Shown here: positions 8,986 through 18,363 of the stretch, piece after piece
How positions within the stretch are numbered: position 1 is the stretch's first letter
How the letters are laid out: the number at the start of each line of letters is the position of its first letter
Assembly (NCBI RefSeq): GCF_003977595.1
Contig: NZ_RYYR01000003.1
Span: 1 to 64,000, forward strand
Reading direction: 5' to 3'
Origin: Lysinibacillus antri
Lineage (GTDB): Bacteria > Bacillota > Bacilli > Bacillales_A > Planococcaceae
Length of the DNA: 64,000 nucleotides
Notes under the pieces: model-generated
Databases searched by the model: none
The model's input: the letters and a program-made list of their open reading frames with translations, nothing else
What the model was told of the DNA's origin: nothing
Made by a program: the position numbers and the translations under genes

Positions 8986-9080
8986 TAGAATGGACCTCCT
9001 AAATAATTATGTTTACACCATTAGCACAGCGATCGTTGGAGAATCGAGTAGCCGAGCTAAGGACGCGTGTTAATAACACT
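8986..9080 (-). promoter_or_regulatory. rpsO leader, possible S15 autoregulatory structure
   Basis: The predicted 5' UTR can form a small hairpin (GTGTT/AACAC). It also has a larger domain closed by TTAGC pairing with GCTAA that encloses further short helices, ending just before the AGGAGG site. S15 represses its own mRNA through leader structures in several bacteria, including Geobacillus relatives. Here only potential pairing can be seen and no conserved binding motif has been proven. Confidence 0.35.
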
Positions 9081-9086
9081 TAATGA

Positions 9087-9115
9087 ATAGTACCATACTT
9101 TAAAAAATGTAGCAA
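9087..9115 (-). promoter_or_regulatory. Candidate sigma-A promoter of rpsO
   Basis: On the minus strand: TTGCTA, a 17-nt spacer, then TACTAT preceded by TGG, giving an extended -10. It sits immediately after the ribF stop codon, giving a leader of about 95 nt. Confidence 0.6.
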
Positions 9116-9118
9116 CTT

Positions 9119-10069
9119 TTACGATAAGTTCTGGAAATATTCGATTGCTTCATTTTTATCTTTTTCAATTTGTGCTTTTAAAGAATCGATACCATCAAAC
9201 TTTTGTTCGTTCCGAAGATGTTTTTCCCATCCAATGGTTACATCTTCACCATAAATGTTTTTGTTAAAATCTAAAATATGTACTTCAATGGACAATTGTT
9301 TATCATCAGGGTTTTTAAACGTTGGTCTATAGCCGACATTGCACACCCCATTGTACCATTTATTTTGAACTTTTAAACGTACGGCATAAACACCTGTTCT
9401 TGGTATAAAGGATCCTTCATGTGGTTGAATATTAGCAGTAGGGAACCCAATTGTGCGTCCACGTTTATCGCCTTGAATAACGATACCAGGAACTTTAAAA
9501 GCTCTTCCTAGTAGCTTAGCTGCACCCTCCATATCACCAGCCTTTAAATACTCGCGAATTCTTGTAGAGCTAATTTTTTCGACATCATCAGCTTGTTTAT
9601 CAATTACTGTTACACCATAATCACCATTACTTAATTCCTTCATCGTATCCATGTTCCCTTGACCAAATTTGCCAAATGAAAAGTCAAATCCAGCCGTCAC
9701 ATGTTTTACATTTAAATCACGAATAAAGTACTGAATAAATTCCTCTGGTGATAGTTTGGCAAAATCCGATGTAAAGTTTACAACAAATACGTTCTCTACA
9801 CCTAATCCTTCTAAAATGGCAATTTTTTGTTGAAGGGGTGTTATATAAAAGATTTGTTCCTTTCTTCCACCAAGTACAATCGATGGATGTGGATCAAAGG
9901 TCATGACTGCGCTTTCAATATTTAATTCCTGCGCTTTTTCCATTGCTGCTTTTATTACCGCTTGATGCCCCTTATGCACGCCATCAAAAAAACCGACTGC
10001 TAAGGAATAGGCAGAAGATTGTTGCAGTGGATTTAACTCATGCGGGTATTTTAAATGTACAACATTCAT
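9119..10069 (-). CDS. ribF: Bifunctional riboflavin kinase / FAD synthetase
   Basis: RibF converts riboflavin to FMN and then FAD. The 316-aa protein has an N-terminal nucleotidyltransferase domain with GFFDG at residues 26-30 and HKGH at 32-35, and a C-terminal kinase domain (about 180-305) with GFPTANIQP. The ATG at 10069 follows an AGGAGG-like site. It sits 17 nt behind truB in the long nusA-infB operon, as in B. subtilis. Confidence 0.96.
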   Translation of the reverse strand: MNVVHLKYPHELNPLQQSSAYSLAVGFFDGVHKGHQAVIKAAMEKAQELNIESAVMTFDPHPSIVLGGRKEQIFYITPLQQKIAILEGLGVENVFVVNFTSDFAKLSPEEFIQYFIRDLNVKHVTAGFDFSFGKFGQGNMDTMKELSNGDYGVTVIDKQADDVEKISSTRIREYLKAGDMEGAAKLLGRAFKVPGIVIQGDKRGRTIGFPTANIQPHEGSFIPRTGVYAVRLKVQNKWYNGVCNVGYRPTFKNPDDKQLSIEVHILDFNKNIYGEDVTIGWEKHLRNEQKFDGIDSLKAQIEKDKNEAIEYFQNLS

Positions 10070-10086
10070 ACAAATATTTTTCCTCC

Positions 10087-10995
10087 TTAGACTTGCGGGA
10101 ACATTTTTTCAGGTTTCATCAATCCTTCTTTCGTTGGATGTTGAACATAAACCGCTAAAACCTTACCCTCTTTACTAAATATTATTTTATCACTTTTTTT
10201 CAAAAATGCATGTGCAGGAAGAACTTGTCCATTTAAAATTTGTTTTTCATTGGACTCATCGATTTCAATAAAAGGATAAGTGGATAATGCATATTCAACT
10301 GGACGAATCACTTCATCAATTTTCCCTTCTGAAACTAATTTTTCAACTTGTTCTAATGTAACACAATCGTCTTTCGAAAATGTTCCCGACGTAACCCGTG
10401 TCAGAAATGCCATATGTGCTGGGAATCCTAATTTTTCACCAATTTGAACAGCAAGTGTACGAATGTATGTACCTTTACTGCATGCAATTCTAACACGAAA
10501 AGTGATTTCTTCTCCTTCAAACTTTTGTACACCCTCTAAAAGATCTAATGAGTAGATTGATACTTTTCGAGTAGGTCTTTCAACTGTTTGACCTTTTCGA
10601 GCATATTCATATAGTTTTTTTCCATTTACTTTTACGGCAGAATACATTGGAGGAGTTTGTTCAATTTCCCCAGTTAGACTTAAAAGAGCTTGCAATACAT
10701 CTTGTCGTGTTAATGTTTTAAAGCTCGTATCTCTTTCAACGGTTTCCCCTTGTGCATCTTCTGTCGTGGTTGATACTCCAATGGAAATTACTGCTTCATA
10801 CGTTTTCCCTGCATCCGTTAAATATTCTGCTATTCTAGTAGCTTGGCCTATGCAAATCGGAAGTACTCCTGTCACTTCTGGATCCAATGTGCCTGTATGA
10901 CCTACTCGTTTTGTTTTTAATATTTTTCGTAATTTAAACACGCAATCGTGACTTGTCATGCCTTGTTCTTTCCAAAGAGGTAAAATGCCGTTCAT
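10087..10995 (-). CDS. truB: tRNA pseudouridine-55 synthase
   Basis: TruB makes pseudouridine 55 in the T-loop of tRNAs. The catalytic Asp is D38 in GHTGTLDPEVTGVL, and the family start GILPLWKEQGMTSHDCV is intact. The 302-aa reading starts at the ATG at 10995, which has AAAGGAG about 12 nt upstream; the frame stays open further upstream (to 11070) but without a ribosome site. It lies between rbfA and ribF, the conserved order. Confidence 0.96.
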   Translation of the reverse strand: MNGILPLWKEQGMTSHDCVFKLRKILKTKRVGHTGTLDPEVTGVLPICIGQATRIAEYLTDAGKTYEAVISIGVSTTTEDAQGETVERDTSFKTLTRQDVLQALLSLTGEIEQTPPMYSAVKVNGKKLYEYARKGQTVERPTRKVSIYSLDLLEGVQKFEGEEITFRVRIACSKGTYIRTLAVQIGEKLGFPAHMAFLTRVTSGTFSKDDCVTLEQVEKLVSEGKIDEVIRPVEYALSTYPFIEIDESNEKQILNGQVLPAHAFLKKSDKIIFSKEGKVLAVYVQHPTKEGLMKPEKMFPQV

Positions 10996-11087
10996 TTCTG
11001 ATTCAATCTCCTTTATAAAAAAGAAAAAGCCTACATTGCACAAATGTATGCAGATGTAGACTGTTCTCATTAAATAGTTACCTTCTC

Positions 11088-11432
11088 TTAATCATTGTTA
11101 TTTAGAGAACGTAATAGTGCATCAATTTTATTTCCGTATTCAACAGCTGAATCAAATTCAAAAGTAATCTCAGGCGTACGACGCAAGCGAATACGATGTC
11201 CAATTTCAGTGCGAATGAAACCGGATGCTTTCACTAATGCTTTTAGTGTATCCTCACGTTCGCGCTCACTTCCAAGAGAAGAAATATAAACAGTTGCTTG
11301 TTGAAGATCACCAGTAACTGCTACATCCGTAATTGTTACGAAGCCGACACGTGGATCTTTTAATTTACGAGTAATAATATCGCCTAACTCTTTTTTCATT
11401 TGTTCAGCAATACGATTGGAACGTAATGACAT
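11088..11432 (-). CDS. rbfA: Ribosome-binding factor A
   Basis: RbfA is a KH-type protein needed for late 16S rRNA maturation and cold adaptation. It has 114 aa, the usual length, with N-terminal [17 protein letters not shown] and [12 protein letters not shown]. An AGAGGTG site precedes the ATG. It is downstream of ylxP in the nusA-infB operon. Confidence 0.95.
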   Translation of the reverse strand: MSLRSNRIAEQMKKELGDIITRKLKDPRVGFVTITDVAVTGDLQQATVYISSLGSEREREDTLKALVKASGFIRTEIGHRIRLRRTPEITFEFDSAVEYGNKIDALLRSLNNND

Positions 11433-11600
11433 GATGAGTCACCTCTTTATAAAAGTGATGAATCCTATTTGCTAACCAAATAACCGCGATTGCGTTCAAT
11501 TCATCACTTAAATATTTTCGTTATTTCTAGTTGAAGAAAATCAAATGTGTCTTAGCATATTTAGTTCAAAACAATTATTGCTTTGACCTACTAATTCAAA

Positions 11601-11879
11601 TTAAAAATAATCTCGTAAAACTTCAAGTTGTTCCCAAGCAGGATTGGATTGTAAAAAATGAAGTGCATTATTGATTTCTCGATCTGCACTGGCTCTTGAA
11701 GAAGATACACACACAAGTGCGATTCTTGTTCGTTGCCACACATTTTGATGATCAATTTCCGCTACGGAAACATTAAACTTTTGTTTCGTACGAGTAATCA
11801 TTCGCTGGAGAACTGCACGTTTTTCTTTTAACGAATGGGCGTCGGGTATTTGAAATTCAACTTCTACGTAAACAATCAC
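11601..11879 (-). CDS. ylxP: YlxP, DUF503 family protein
   Basis: A 92-aa DUF503 protein (MIVYVEVEFQIPDAHSLKEK, then KRAVLQRMITRTKQKFNVSV). The family is conserved next to infB/rbfA and has been linked to ribosome function, but no biochemical role is certain. The start is a GTG whose G is shared with the TAG stop of infB, so translation is presumably coupled. The 168-nt gap to rbfA contains no obvious signal. Confidence 0.9.
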   Translation of the reverse strand: MIVYVEVEFQIPDAHSLKEKRAVLQRMITRTKQKFNVSVAEIDHQNVWQRTRIALVCVSSSRASADREINNALHFLQSNPAWEQLEVLRDYF

Positions 11880-14098
11880 TATCGTTTAATTTCTTCCATA
11901 ATAAAGGCTTCAATTATGTCGCCTTCTTTAATGTCGTTGAAGTTTTTAATCGTAATACCACACTCATACCCTTTCGCTACTTCTTTCGCATCGTCTTTGA
12001 AACGTTTTAATGAATCTAGCTCACCTTCAAATACAACGATACCATCACGAATAACGCGAACGCCTGAATCGCGAGTAACTTTACCCTCTGTTATATAAGA
12101 TCCAGCGATTGTACCAACTTTTGAAACTTTAATTGTTTGACGAACTTCCGCTTGACCAATAATTTTTTCTTCATATTCTGGATCAAGCATACCTTTCATC
12201 GCAGCTTCGATTTCTTCAATTACTTTGTAGATAATACGGTGTAGACGAATATCTACCCCTTCTTCTTCAGCTGCACGTTTTGCATTAACATCTGGACGTA
12301 CATTAAACCCAATAACAATTGCATTTGATGCAGCAGCTAAAGAGATATCCGATTCCGTAATTGCACCTGCACCTGTATGGATAATTTTTACGTTAACGCC
12401 TTCTACATCAATTTTCATTAATGACGCAGCCATTGCCTCAACAGTACCTTGAACGTCCGCTTTAACGATTAAGTTAAGCTCTTTTACGTCACCTTGAGAC
12501 ATTTGTTCAAATAGATTATCCAATGTTACACGTTGCTTTTCAGAACGGCTTGCTTGAATTGCAGTCATTGCACGAGATTCCCCAACAGAACGCGCTGTTT
12601 TTTCATCTTCAAAGACTACAAAGCGATCCCCTGCTTGTGGTACTTCATTAATACCTGTAATTTCAACAGGTGTTGCTGGACCTGCTTCTTTTACACGACG
12701 GCCGATATCATTCACCATAGCGCGGACACGTCCATAAGCATGACCTACAACGATGGAATCACCAATACGTAAAGTTCCATCTTGTACTAATAATGTAGCA
12801 ACCGAACCTCTACCTTTATCGAGTTGAGCTTCAATTACTGTACCGATAGCAGAACGATTTGGTGTTGCTTTTAATTCTGCTACTTCGGATACCAATAGTA
12901 TCATCTCTAATAGCGTATCAATACCTTCACCTTTTAAGGCTGAAATTGGTACAAAGATTGTATCGCCGCCCCAATCTTCAGGAACTAAGCCATGTTCCGT
13001 TAATTCTTGCATAACACGGTCAGGATTCGCAGAAGGTTTATCCATTTTGTTTACTGCTACGATAATTGGTACTTCAGCCGCTTTTGCATGGTTAATTGCT
13101 TCTACTGTTTGAGGCATTACACCATCATCTGCAGCTACAACGATAATGGCTAAATCGGTAATTTTTGCACCGCGCGCACGCATTGTTGTAAATGCAGCAT
13201 GCCCTGGTGTATCTAAAAACGTAATTTTTTTATCATTTACAACTACTTGGTAAGCACCAATATGTTGTGTAATACCGCCTGCTTCACCAGCTGTAACTTT
13301 TGTATGACGGATTGAGTCAAGCAATGTTGTTTTACCATGGTCAACGTGTCCCATAATTGTAACTACTGGTGGACGTTCTTGTAGTTCACCGTCATTTGAC
13401 TCTTCTTGTTCGAAGTAAACTTCTAAGTCCGTAATATCGACACGCACTTCTTCTTCTACTTCTACGCCATAATCTGCACAAATTAACTCAATTGCATCCT
13501 TATCTAACTCTTGGTTAATTGTTGCCATTACACCAAGCATAAACAATTTTTTAATTAATTCAGATGGTTCACGGTGTAATTTTTTTGCTAACTCTGCAAC
13601 CGTTAAAGATTCATAGAAAGTAATTTTTTCTGGAAGTTCTTTTGGTGCAGCAGCAATTGTTGGTTGATGTGTTTTTGGATGTCTACGTTTCCCACCATGG
13701 ATCCCTGGCTTTTTACGTTGATTAAATCCACCTTTAGTTTTGCTGTTATTATTGTTATCCATACTTTTATTATGGTTACCTTTATTTTTTGACTTATCGT
13801 TATTTCCCTGAGAAGATTGGTTATTTGCGCTCGTTGGATTTTTCTTCTTCATTGGTTGTTGCTGCGATGTATTTTTTGATTTAGGCGTAACACTTGCTGA
13901 TTTATGTTGATTTGAAGAAGTGTTGCTAGTTGTTGACGTTACAGTGTTATACACAGTATCTAATTTCGAAACTGCATCTCCTTCTAGCATCGACATATGG
14001 TTTGTTACACTAATCTTTAACTTACTTAATTCTTCGATAACTTCTTTACTTGATTTATTTACTTTTCTGGCATATTCATGAACTCTGATTTTGGTCAT
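11879..14098 (-). CDS. infB: Translation initiation factor IF-2
   Basis: IF-2 is the GTPase that brings fMet-tRNA to the 30S subunit. At 739 aa it has the small N-terminal IF2-N domain (1-50), a low-complexity Asn/Lys/Ser-rich linker (about 55-150), a second IF2-N domain (about 160-210), and the G domain with GHVDHGKT at 250-257, DTPGH and NKMD. Domains II-IV follow and end in the usual C1/C2 pair. It lies 14 nt after ylxQ. Confidence 0.98.
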   Translation of the reverse strand: MTKIRVHEYARKVNKSSKEVIEELSKLKISVTNHMSMLEGDAVSKLDTVYNTVTSTTSNTSSNQHKSASVTPKSKNTSQQQPMKKKNPTSANNQSSQGNNDKSKNKGNHNKSMDNNNNSKTKGGFNQRKKPGIHGGKRRHPKTHQPTIAAAPKELPEKITFYESLTVAELAKKLHREPSELIKKLFMLGVMATINQELDKDAIELICADYGVEVEEEVRVDITDLEVYFEQEESNDGELQERPPVVTIMGHVDHGKTTLLDSIRHTKVTAGEAGGITQHIGAYQVVVNDKKITFLDTPGHAAFTTMRARGAKITDLAIIVVAADDGVMPQTVEAINHAKAAEVPIIVAVNKMDKPSANPDRVMQELTEHGLVPEDWGGDTIFVPISALKGEGIDTLLEMILLVSEVAELKATPNRSAIGTVIEAQLDKGRGSVATLLVQDGTLRIGDSIVVGHAYGRVRAMVNDIGRRVKEAGPATPVEITGINEVPQAGDRFVVFEDEKTARSVGESRAMTAIQASRSEKQRVTLDNLFEQMSQGDVKELNLIVKADVQGTVEAMAASLMKIDVEGVNVKIIHTGAGAITESDISLAAASNAIVIGFNVRPDVNAKRAAEEEGVDIRLHRIIYKVIEEIEAAMKGMLDPEYEEKIIGQAEVRQTIKVSKVGTIAGSYITEGKVTRDSGVRVIRDGIVVFEGELDSLKRFKDDAKEVAKGYECGITIKNFNDIKEGDIIEAFIMEEIKR

Positions 14099-14112
14099 CT
14101 GCTCACCCCCGA

Positions 14113-14418
14113 TTATATTTCGTTGAGTAGACTAGACATCTTTTTCGCAAAACCACTATCAGTAATAGCGATTACGACACGTGCTTCTTTTCCAATAGCA
14201 TGTCCTAGCTGGTAGCGATCACCAAACACACGGTACTCAACGTTGTAAAACGTACACTTATCTTGAATTTTCTTACTTGAATTATGAGCGGCATCGTTAG
14301 CTAGTAGTACGAGTTTTGCCTTACCCGTTCGTACTTCTTTCACTACTAACTCTTCACCCGTGACTATTTTTCTGGCTCTTGCTGCTAAACCTAATAACTG
14401 AAATAATCTTTCACTCAT
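14113..14418 (-). CDS. ylxQ: YlxQ, L7Ae-family RNA-binding protein
   Basis: A 101-aa protein of the L7Ae/L30e kink-turn-binding fold ([17 protein letters not shown], then [17 protein letters not shown]). It is conserved in the nusA operon of Firmicutes. A ribosomal or RNA-associated role is inferred. It overlaps ylxR by ATGA. Confidence 0.93.
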   Translation of the reverse strand: MSERLFQLLGLAARARKIVTGEELVVKEVRTGKAKLVLLANDAAHNSSKKIQDKCTFYNVEYRVFGDRYQLGHAIGKEARVVIAITDSGFAKKMSSLLNEI

Positions 14419-14693
14419 AAAATAGACTCCCTACGAATCAGTCGTATTAGTTCGTCGTAAACTTCATCTGGGATTTTTACTTCTAATTGACGTTCGAGTA
14501 TATTCTTTTTCCTAGCCAATTCGACGGCTTCCTCGGACTTTGAAATATATGCACCACGTCCCGACTTTTTTCCTGTTACATCTACTGATACTTCGCCTTC
14601 TTTTGATCGGACAATTCGTATCATTGATTTTTTAGGCAAGCTCTCACCAGTTACAACACATTTGCGTAACGGTACTTTTCTTTTAGTCGACAT
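14415..14693 (-). CDS. ylxR: YlxR (RnpM-type RNA-binding protein)
   Basis: A 92-aa protein with the family signature RKCVVTGESLPKKSMIRIVR and the GRGAYI loop. The YlxR/RnpM family has been reported to bind RNase P RNA and to influence gene expression; the assignment here rests on family motifs. It lies between nusA and ylxQ and overlaps ylxQ by 4 nt. Confidence 0.93.
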   Translation of the reverse strand: MSTKRKVPLRKCVVTGESLPKKSMIRIVRSKEGEVSVDVTGKKSGRGAYISKSEEAVELARKKNILERQLEVKIPDEVYDELIRLIRRESIL

Positions 14694-14747
14694 GAGAATT
14701 TCACCTTCCCTAATAAAAAAGCAAATCTTTTATTCATTTGGTTGTTA

Positions 14748-15896
14748 CTACTCTTCTTCGTCTTGGTATAAATCATATTCGATTTCTTCATCATCATAAA
14801 ACGAGTTATCGGATTCTTGTTCTTGAATGAAACGACTAGATTCAGAAGGATAAATACCCATTTCACGAGCATCTGTTTCACTCTTTATATCAATTTTCCA
14901 GCCTGTTAATTTCGCTGCAAGTCTTGCATTTTGACCACGTTTACCAATTGCAAGGGAAAGTTGATAATCAGGAACCACTACAGTTGTGGATTTTTCTTCT
15001 TCATTAACAATTACATCTAAAACCTTTGAAGGGCTTAAAGCATTTGCAACAAATACGATTGGATCTTCTGACCATTCAACAATATCAATTTTTTCACCGT
15101 TTAATTCATTGACAATTGTTTGGACACGCGCACCTTTTGCACCAACACATGCGCCTACAGCATCGACTTCTTCATTGTGTGCATATACTGAAATTTTTGA
15201 ACGATCGCCAGCTTCACGGGCAATGGATTTAATTTCAACAATTCCTTCATAGATTTCAGGAACTTCCATTTCAAATAGTCGACGTAGTAATCCAGGGTGA
15301 GTTCGAGAAACAATCACTTGAGGTCCACGAGTTGTTCGCTCTACTTTTGTAATGTAAACACGAATACGCGATTGTGGCTTATAAACCTCACCTTGAATTT
15401 GCTCATTTACTGGCAATGCAGCTTCTACTTTACCGAGGCTTACATAAATATTACGAGAATCCTGTCGTTCGATAAGCCCATTGACGATATCATCTGTACG
15501 ATCAACAAATTCTTCATAGATGATTCCGCGCTCTGCTTCACGAACTCTTTGTGTCACCACTTGTTTTGCCGTTTGTGCTGCAATTCTTCCGAAGTTACGA
15601 GGCGTTACTTCTTGTTCTAATACATCGCCAACTTCATAAGCAGGGTTAATATCTTTTGCGTCCTCAATCGAAATTTGAAGGCGATCATCTTCTACTTCTT
15701 CCACTACATCTTTACGTGAATAAACGACCATTGAACCATTTTCTAAGTTTAAATCTACACGAACATTTTGTGCTTGATTAAAATTACGTTTATATGCAGT
15801 TACTAATGCAGCTTCGATTGCTTCAACGATAATATCTCGGGAAATTCCTTTTTGTTGCTCCAGAGCAGTTAAAGCATCAAGTAAATCACTACTCAT
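14748..15896 (-). CDS. nusA: Transcription termination/antitermination factor NusA
   Basis: NusA binds RNA polymerase and nascent RNA to tune pausing and intrinsic termination. Domains in order: N-terminal RNAP-binding domain (1-125), S1 domain (about 135-200), KH1 and KH2 (about 205-345; KH motifs VGACVGAKGARVQ and LAIGKRGQNARLAAKL), then an acidic tail. The ATG at 15896 has AGGAGTG upstream and gives the conserved start MSSDLLDALTALE, 382 aa. It is 24 nt behind rimP. Confidence 0.97.
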   Translation of the reverse strand: MSSDLLDALTALEQQKGISRDIIVEAIEAALVTAYKRNFNQAQNVRVDLNLENGSMVVYSRKDVVEEVEDDRLQISIEDAKDINPAYEVGDVLEQEVTPRNFGRIAAQTAKQVVTQRVREAERGIIYEEFVDRTDDIVNGLIERQDSRNIYVSLGKVEAALPVNEQIQGEVYKPQSRIRVYITKVERTTRGPQVIVSRTHPGLLRRLFEMEVPEIYEGIVEIKSIAREAGDRSKISVYAHNEEVDAVGACVGAKGARVQTIVNELNGEKIDIVEWSEDPIVFVANALSPSKVLDVIVNEEEKSTTVVVPDYQLSLAIGKRGQNARLAAKLTGWKIDIKSETDAREMGIYPSESSRFIQEQESDNSFYDDEEIEYDLYQDEEE

Positions 15897-15920
15897 TTTA
15901 TTTTCACTCCTAGTATTCAA

Positions 15921-16397
15921 TTATGAAGAAAAATCGATTGCGTATCGTGCTTTAGCGATTTTTTCCTTTTCGATAAAAATATTTAATTTACGTGTTTTTA
16001 TACGAACTTCTAGCTCTAAACCTTGTTCAGTATATGCTTTTAAATAGCCTTGGAATTCTTTCATATCTTTTATTGGCTCATATGATTTCACATAAATAAA
16101 TTTACCTACTGCTTTTTCAAAATCGGATTCTTTCTTCAAAGGACGCTCTGCTCCAGGTGAAGAAACTTCTAAATAATAGTTTTGCTCGATCGGATCCTTT
16201 TCATCCAATACGAGGCTCAATCGTTCACTAACGATGGCACATTGTTCGATATCAATTCCGCCTTCTGGAGTATCGATGTAAACTCGAAGAAACCAGTTGC
16301 GACCTTCTTTTAAAAATTCTATATCGACTAATTCAAGGTTTAGCTCATCTAATATTGGTGTAACAAGCTCTTCAATTACAGACGTTACTTTACTCAT
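15921..16397 (-). CDS. rimP: Ribosome maturation factor RimP
   Basis: RimP assists 30S subunit assembly. The 158-aa protein shows the family pattern LELVDIEFLKEGRNWFLRV and EVSSPGAERPLKK. It is the first gene of the nusA-infB operon; its ATG has a GGGAGGA site. Upstream lies a 452-nt gap rich in hairpins that separates it from polC. Confidence 0.96.
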   Translation of the reverse strand: MSKVTSVIEELVTPILDELNLELVDIEFLKEGRNWFLRVYIDTPEGGIDIEQCAIVSERLSLVLDEKDPIEQNYYLEVSSPGAERPLKKESDFEKAVGKFIYVKSYEPIKDMKEFQGYLKAYTEQGLELEVRIKTRKLNIFIEKEKIAKARYAIDFSS

Positions 16398-16532
16398 AGT
16401 ATCCTCCCTGGCGTAATCTTGCGCTTATTCATTTAAAGGTTACTGGTAATAATATTTGCTTACTTATTGTCTAGCTAAGATTGCTAACTCTTCGACAGTT
16501 GTTATTGGAGTGAATCTTTCGCTTATCTTAGT

Positions 16533-16567
16533 AAAAAATGAAATTCCACCAAGGCATGGTGAAATTT
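16533..16567 (-). terminator. Intrinsic terminator upstream of rimP
   Basis: An 11-bp stem (AAATTnCACCA pairing with TGGTGnAATTT) with a 5-nt loop is followed on the minus strand by CATTTTTTAC. It should stop transcripts coming from polC before they enter the rimP-nusA operon. Confidence 0.7.
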
Positions 16568-16620
16568 TCGTTCAACCTCTATTGTTCAATGGGTAAAATT
16601 TGGATAAGCATAACAACAGA

Positions 16621-16648
16621 AAAGAGCGGGAATGGACCCACTCTTTGC
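16621..16648 (-). terminator. Hairpin, possible second terminator after polC
   Basis: AAAGAGTGGG pairs with CCCGCTCTTT (one G-T wobble) around a 6-nt loop. The following minus-strand sequence TTCTGTTGTT is only moderately T-rich, so terminator strength is uncertain. Confidence 0.5.
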
Positions 16649-16755
16649 TGCAAAACTATCAACAAATTATTACCATTACAATAGCACAAAATTTTAGTTA
16701 TTGCAAATTTACGCAATTTTGCCGTTTAAATGGTAGTAAAATTAAATGCGCCTTG

Positions 16756-16811
16756 GCGGTAATAGCACCTTAGATGTTGTCGGCTTACTCGATAACATCT
16801 AAGGTATCCGC
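16756..16811. repeat. Long imperfect inverted repeat after polC
   Basis: ACCTTAGATGTTGTCG (16767-16782) pairs with CGATAACATCTAAGGT (16790-16805), 16 bp with one wobble. Flanking GCGG/CCGC extend the arms. No T-tract follows on either strand, so it is not a standard terminator. It could be a processing site, a palindromic repeat element or a remnant of a mobile palindrome. Confidence 0.7.
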
Positions 16812-16849
16812 TGGGCTTTAACTTCATTCAACTCGAATAAAGTTAAATC

Positions 16850-18255
16850 TTAAAATAAAGAAAGTTGATTTGCATCTGGCAGGCCTTCAAGACAACCTAA
16901 CGTGTCCATATACTCAATAATCGTCTTAGAAACGCGACCTCGTTGTTGTAAATCTTCTTTTGATAGAAATTCTTTTTCCTCTCTGGCTGCTACGATGGCT
17001 TTAGCAACGTTTGTACCTAAACCAGGAATCGCATCAAATGGAGGAATTAATGAATTTCCATCAATAATAAATTCACTTGCTTGTGAACGATATAAATCGA
17101 TTTTCTTCAGACTCATTCCTCGCTCACACATTTCAAGCGCAATTTCTAACACTGTAAGTAAATCTTTCTCTTTTTTCGAAGCTTCTAAACCTTTTGCATT
17201 AATTTCATCAATTCTTGAACGAATTACAGCAGAACCTTGTGTCATCGCAATTAAATCAAAATCACTAGCTCGTACTGTAAAATATGCAGCATAGTATAAT
17301 ATAGGATGGTGCACTTTAAACCAAGCTATACGTACAGCCATTAAAACATAAGCTGCGGCATGCGCCTTGGGAAACATGTATTTTATTTTTTTACAAGAAT
17401 CGATATACCATTCTGGTACGTTTTGAGCACGCATTTCTGCTTCCATGTCTTCCGATAAACCTTTTCCTTTACGAACAGACTCCATAATTTTAAAGGCAAA
17501 ACTCGGCTCTAATCCTTGATAGATTAAATAGACCATGATGTCATCACGACAACCGATTACTTCGGATAATACACACGTTCCACTATTAATTAGTTCTTGG
17601 GCATTCCCTAACCAAACGTCGGTACCATGTGAAAGCCCGGAGATTTGGACAAGCTCACTAAATGTGGATGGCTTTGTTTCTTCTAACATTTGTCGTACAA
17701 AGCGGGTACCAAACTCGGGTATTCCTAGTGTCCCCGTTTTACACCCAATTTGTTCCTCTGTTACTCCAAGTGATTCTGGTGTTGAGAAGATTTTCATTAC
17801 TTCTGGATCATCGGTTGGGACTGTTTTCGGATCGATACCCGATAAATCTTGTAACATACGAATAACAGTCGGATCATCGTGTCCAAGAATATCTAGTTTT
17901 AAGACGTTATCATGGATAGAATGGAAATCAAAATGAGTCGTTTTCCACTCTGCATCTTGCGCGTCTGCTGGGAATTGTACAGGTGTAAAATCGTAAATAT
18001 CCATATAATCTGGCACAACGATAATCCCACCCGGGTGTTGTCCTGTTGTTCTTTTTACCCCAGTACATCCTTGAACTAATCGATCTACCTCTGCGCCACG
18101 ATATGTAATATTATGGTCATTTGCGTACCCTTTTACATACCCATAGGCCGTCTTTTCTGCAACCGTACCAATTGTACCCGCGCGGAATACATAATCCTCA
18201 CCAAAGAGTACCTTCGTATAGTTATGAGCTTGTGGCTGATATTCACCGGAAAAGT
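16850..18255 (-). CDS. polC: DNA polymerase III alpha subunit PolC, 3' exon (residues 973-1440)
   Basis: This is the C-terminal part of the Gram-positive replicative polymerase. It begins in mid-codon at 18255 and continues [15 protein letters not shown], then [15 protein letters not shown]-type sequence and [19 protein letters not shown], and ends with the [17 protein letters not shown] tail. It supplies most of the palm, fingers and C-terminal domains. It has no start codon of its own near 18255. It only makes sense when joined to the 5' exon by removal of the intron: 2917 + 1406 nt = 4323 nt, exactly 1440 codons plus stop, a normal PolC length. Confidence 0.96.
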
Positions 18256-18304
18256 ATGATGATAGGTAAGCCTTTGAAAGTTATCTCTAGCTTTTCCCCC
18301 ATCC

Positions 18305-18339
18305 CACACCGTGCATGAGGCTTTCACACTCACACGGCG
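18305..18339 (-). ncRNA. Group II intron domain V
   Basis: The minus strand folds as a 35-nt hairpin: lower stem CGCCGTG with CACGGTG, a 2-nt bulge on the 3' strand, upper stem TGAG...CTCA and a GAAA tetraloop. The CGC at the base of the 5' arm is the position of the catalytic triad. It ends 49 nt from the proposed 3' splice site, leaving room for domain VI. Confidence 0.75.
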
Positions 18340-18363
18340 TTCCATCGTTAACATTGTTGAAGT

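Larger units (their letters stand above)
16398..16849. other. polC-rimP intergenic region with four hairpins
   Basis: This 452-nt stretch has no gene. It contains, from polC towards rimP, an AT-rich hairpin just after the polC stop (16817-16847), a long inverted repeat (16756-16811), a GC-richer hairpin (16621-16648) and a terminator (16533-16567). The last 130 nt before rimP show no secure promoter. Confidence 0.7.

Noticed and set aside
13650-13935. Low-complexity Asn/Lys-rich stretch in infB as a frameshift or insertion
   Set aside because: IF-2 linkers between the N-terminal domains are naturally variable and low in complexity; the frame is intact on both sides.
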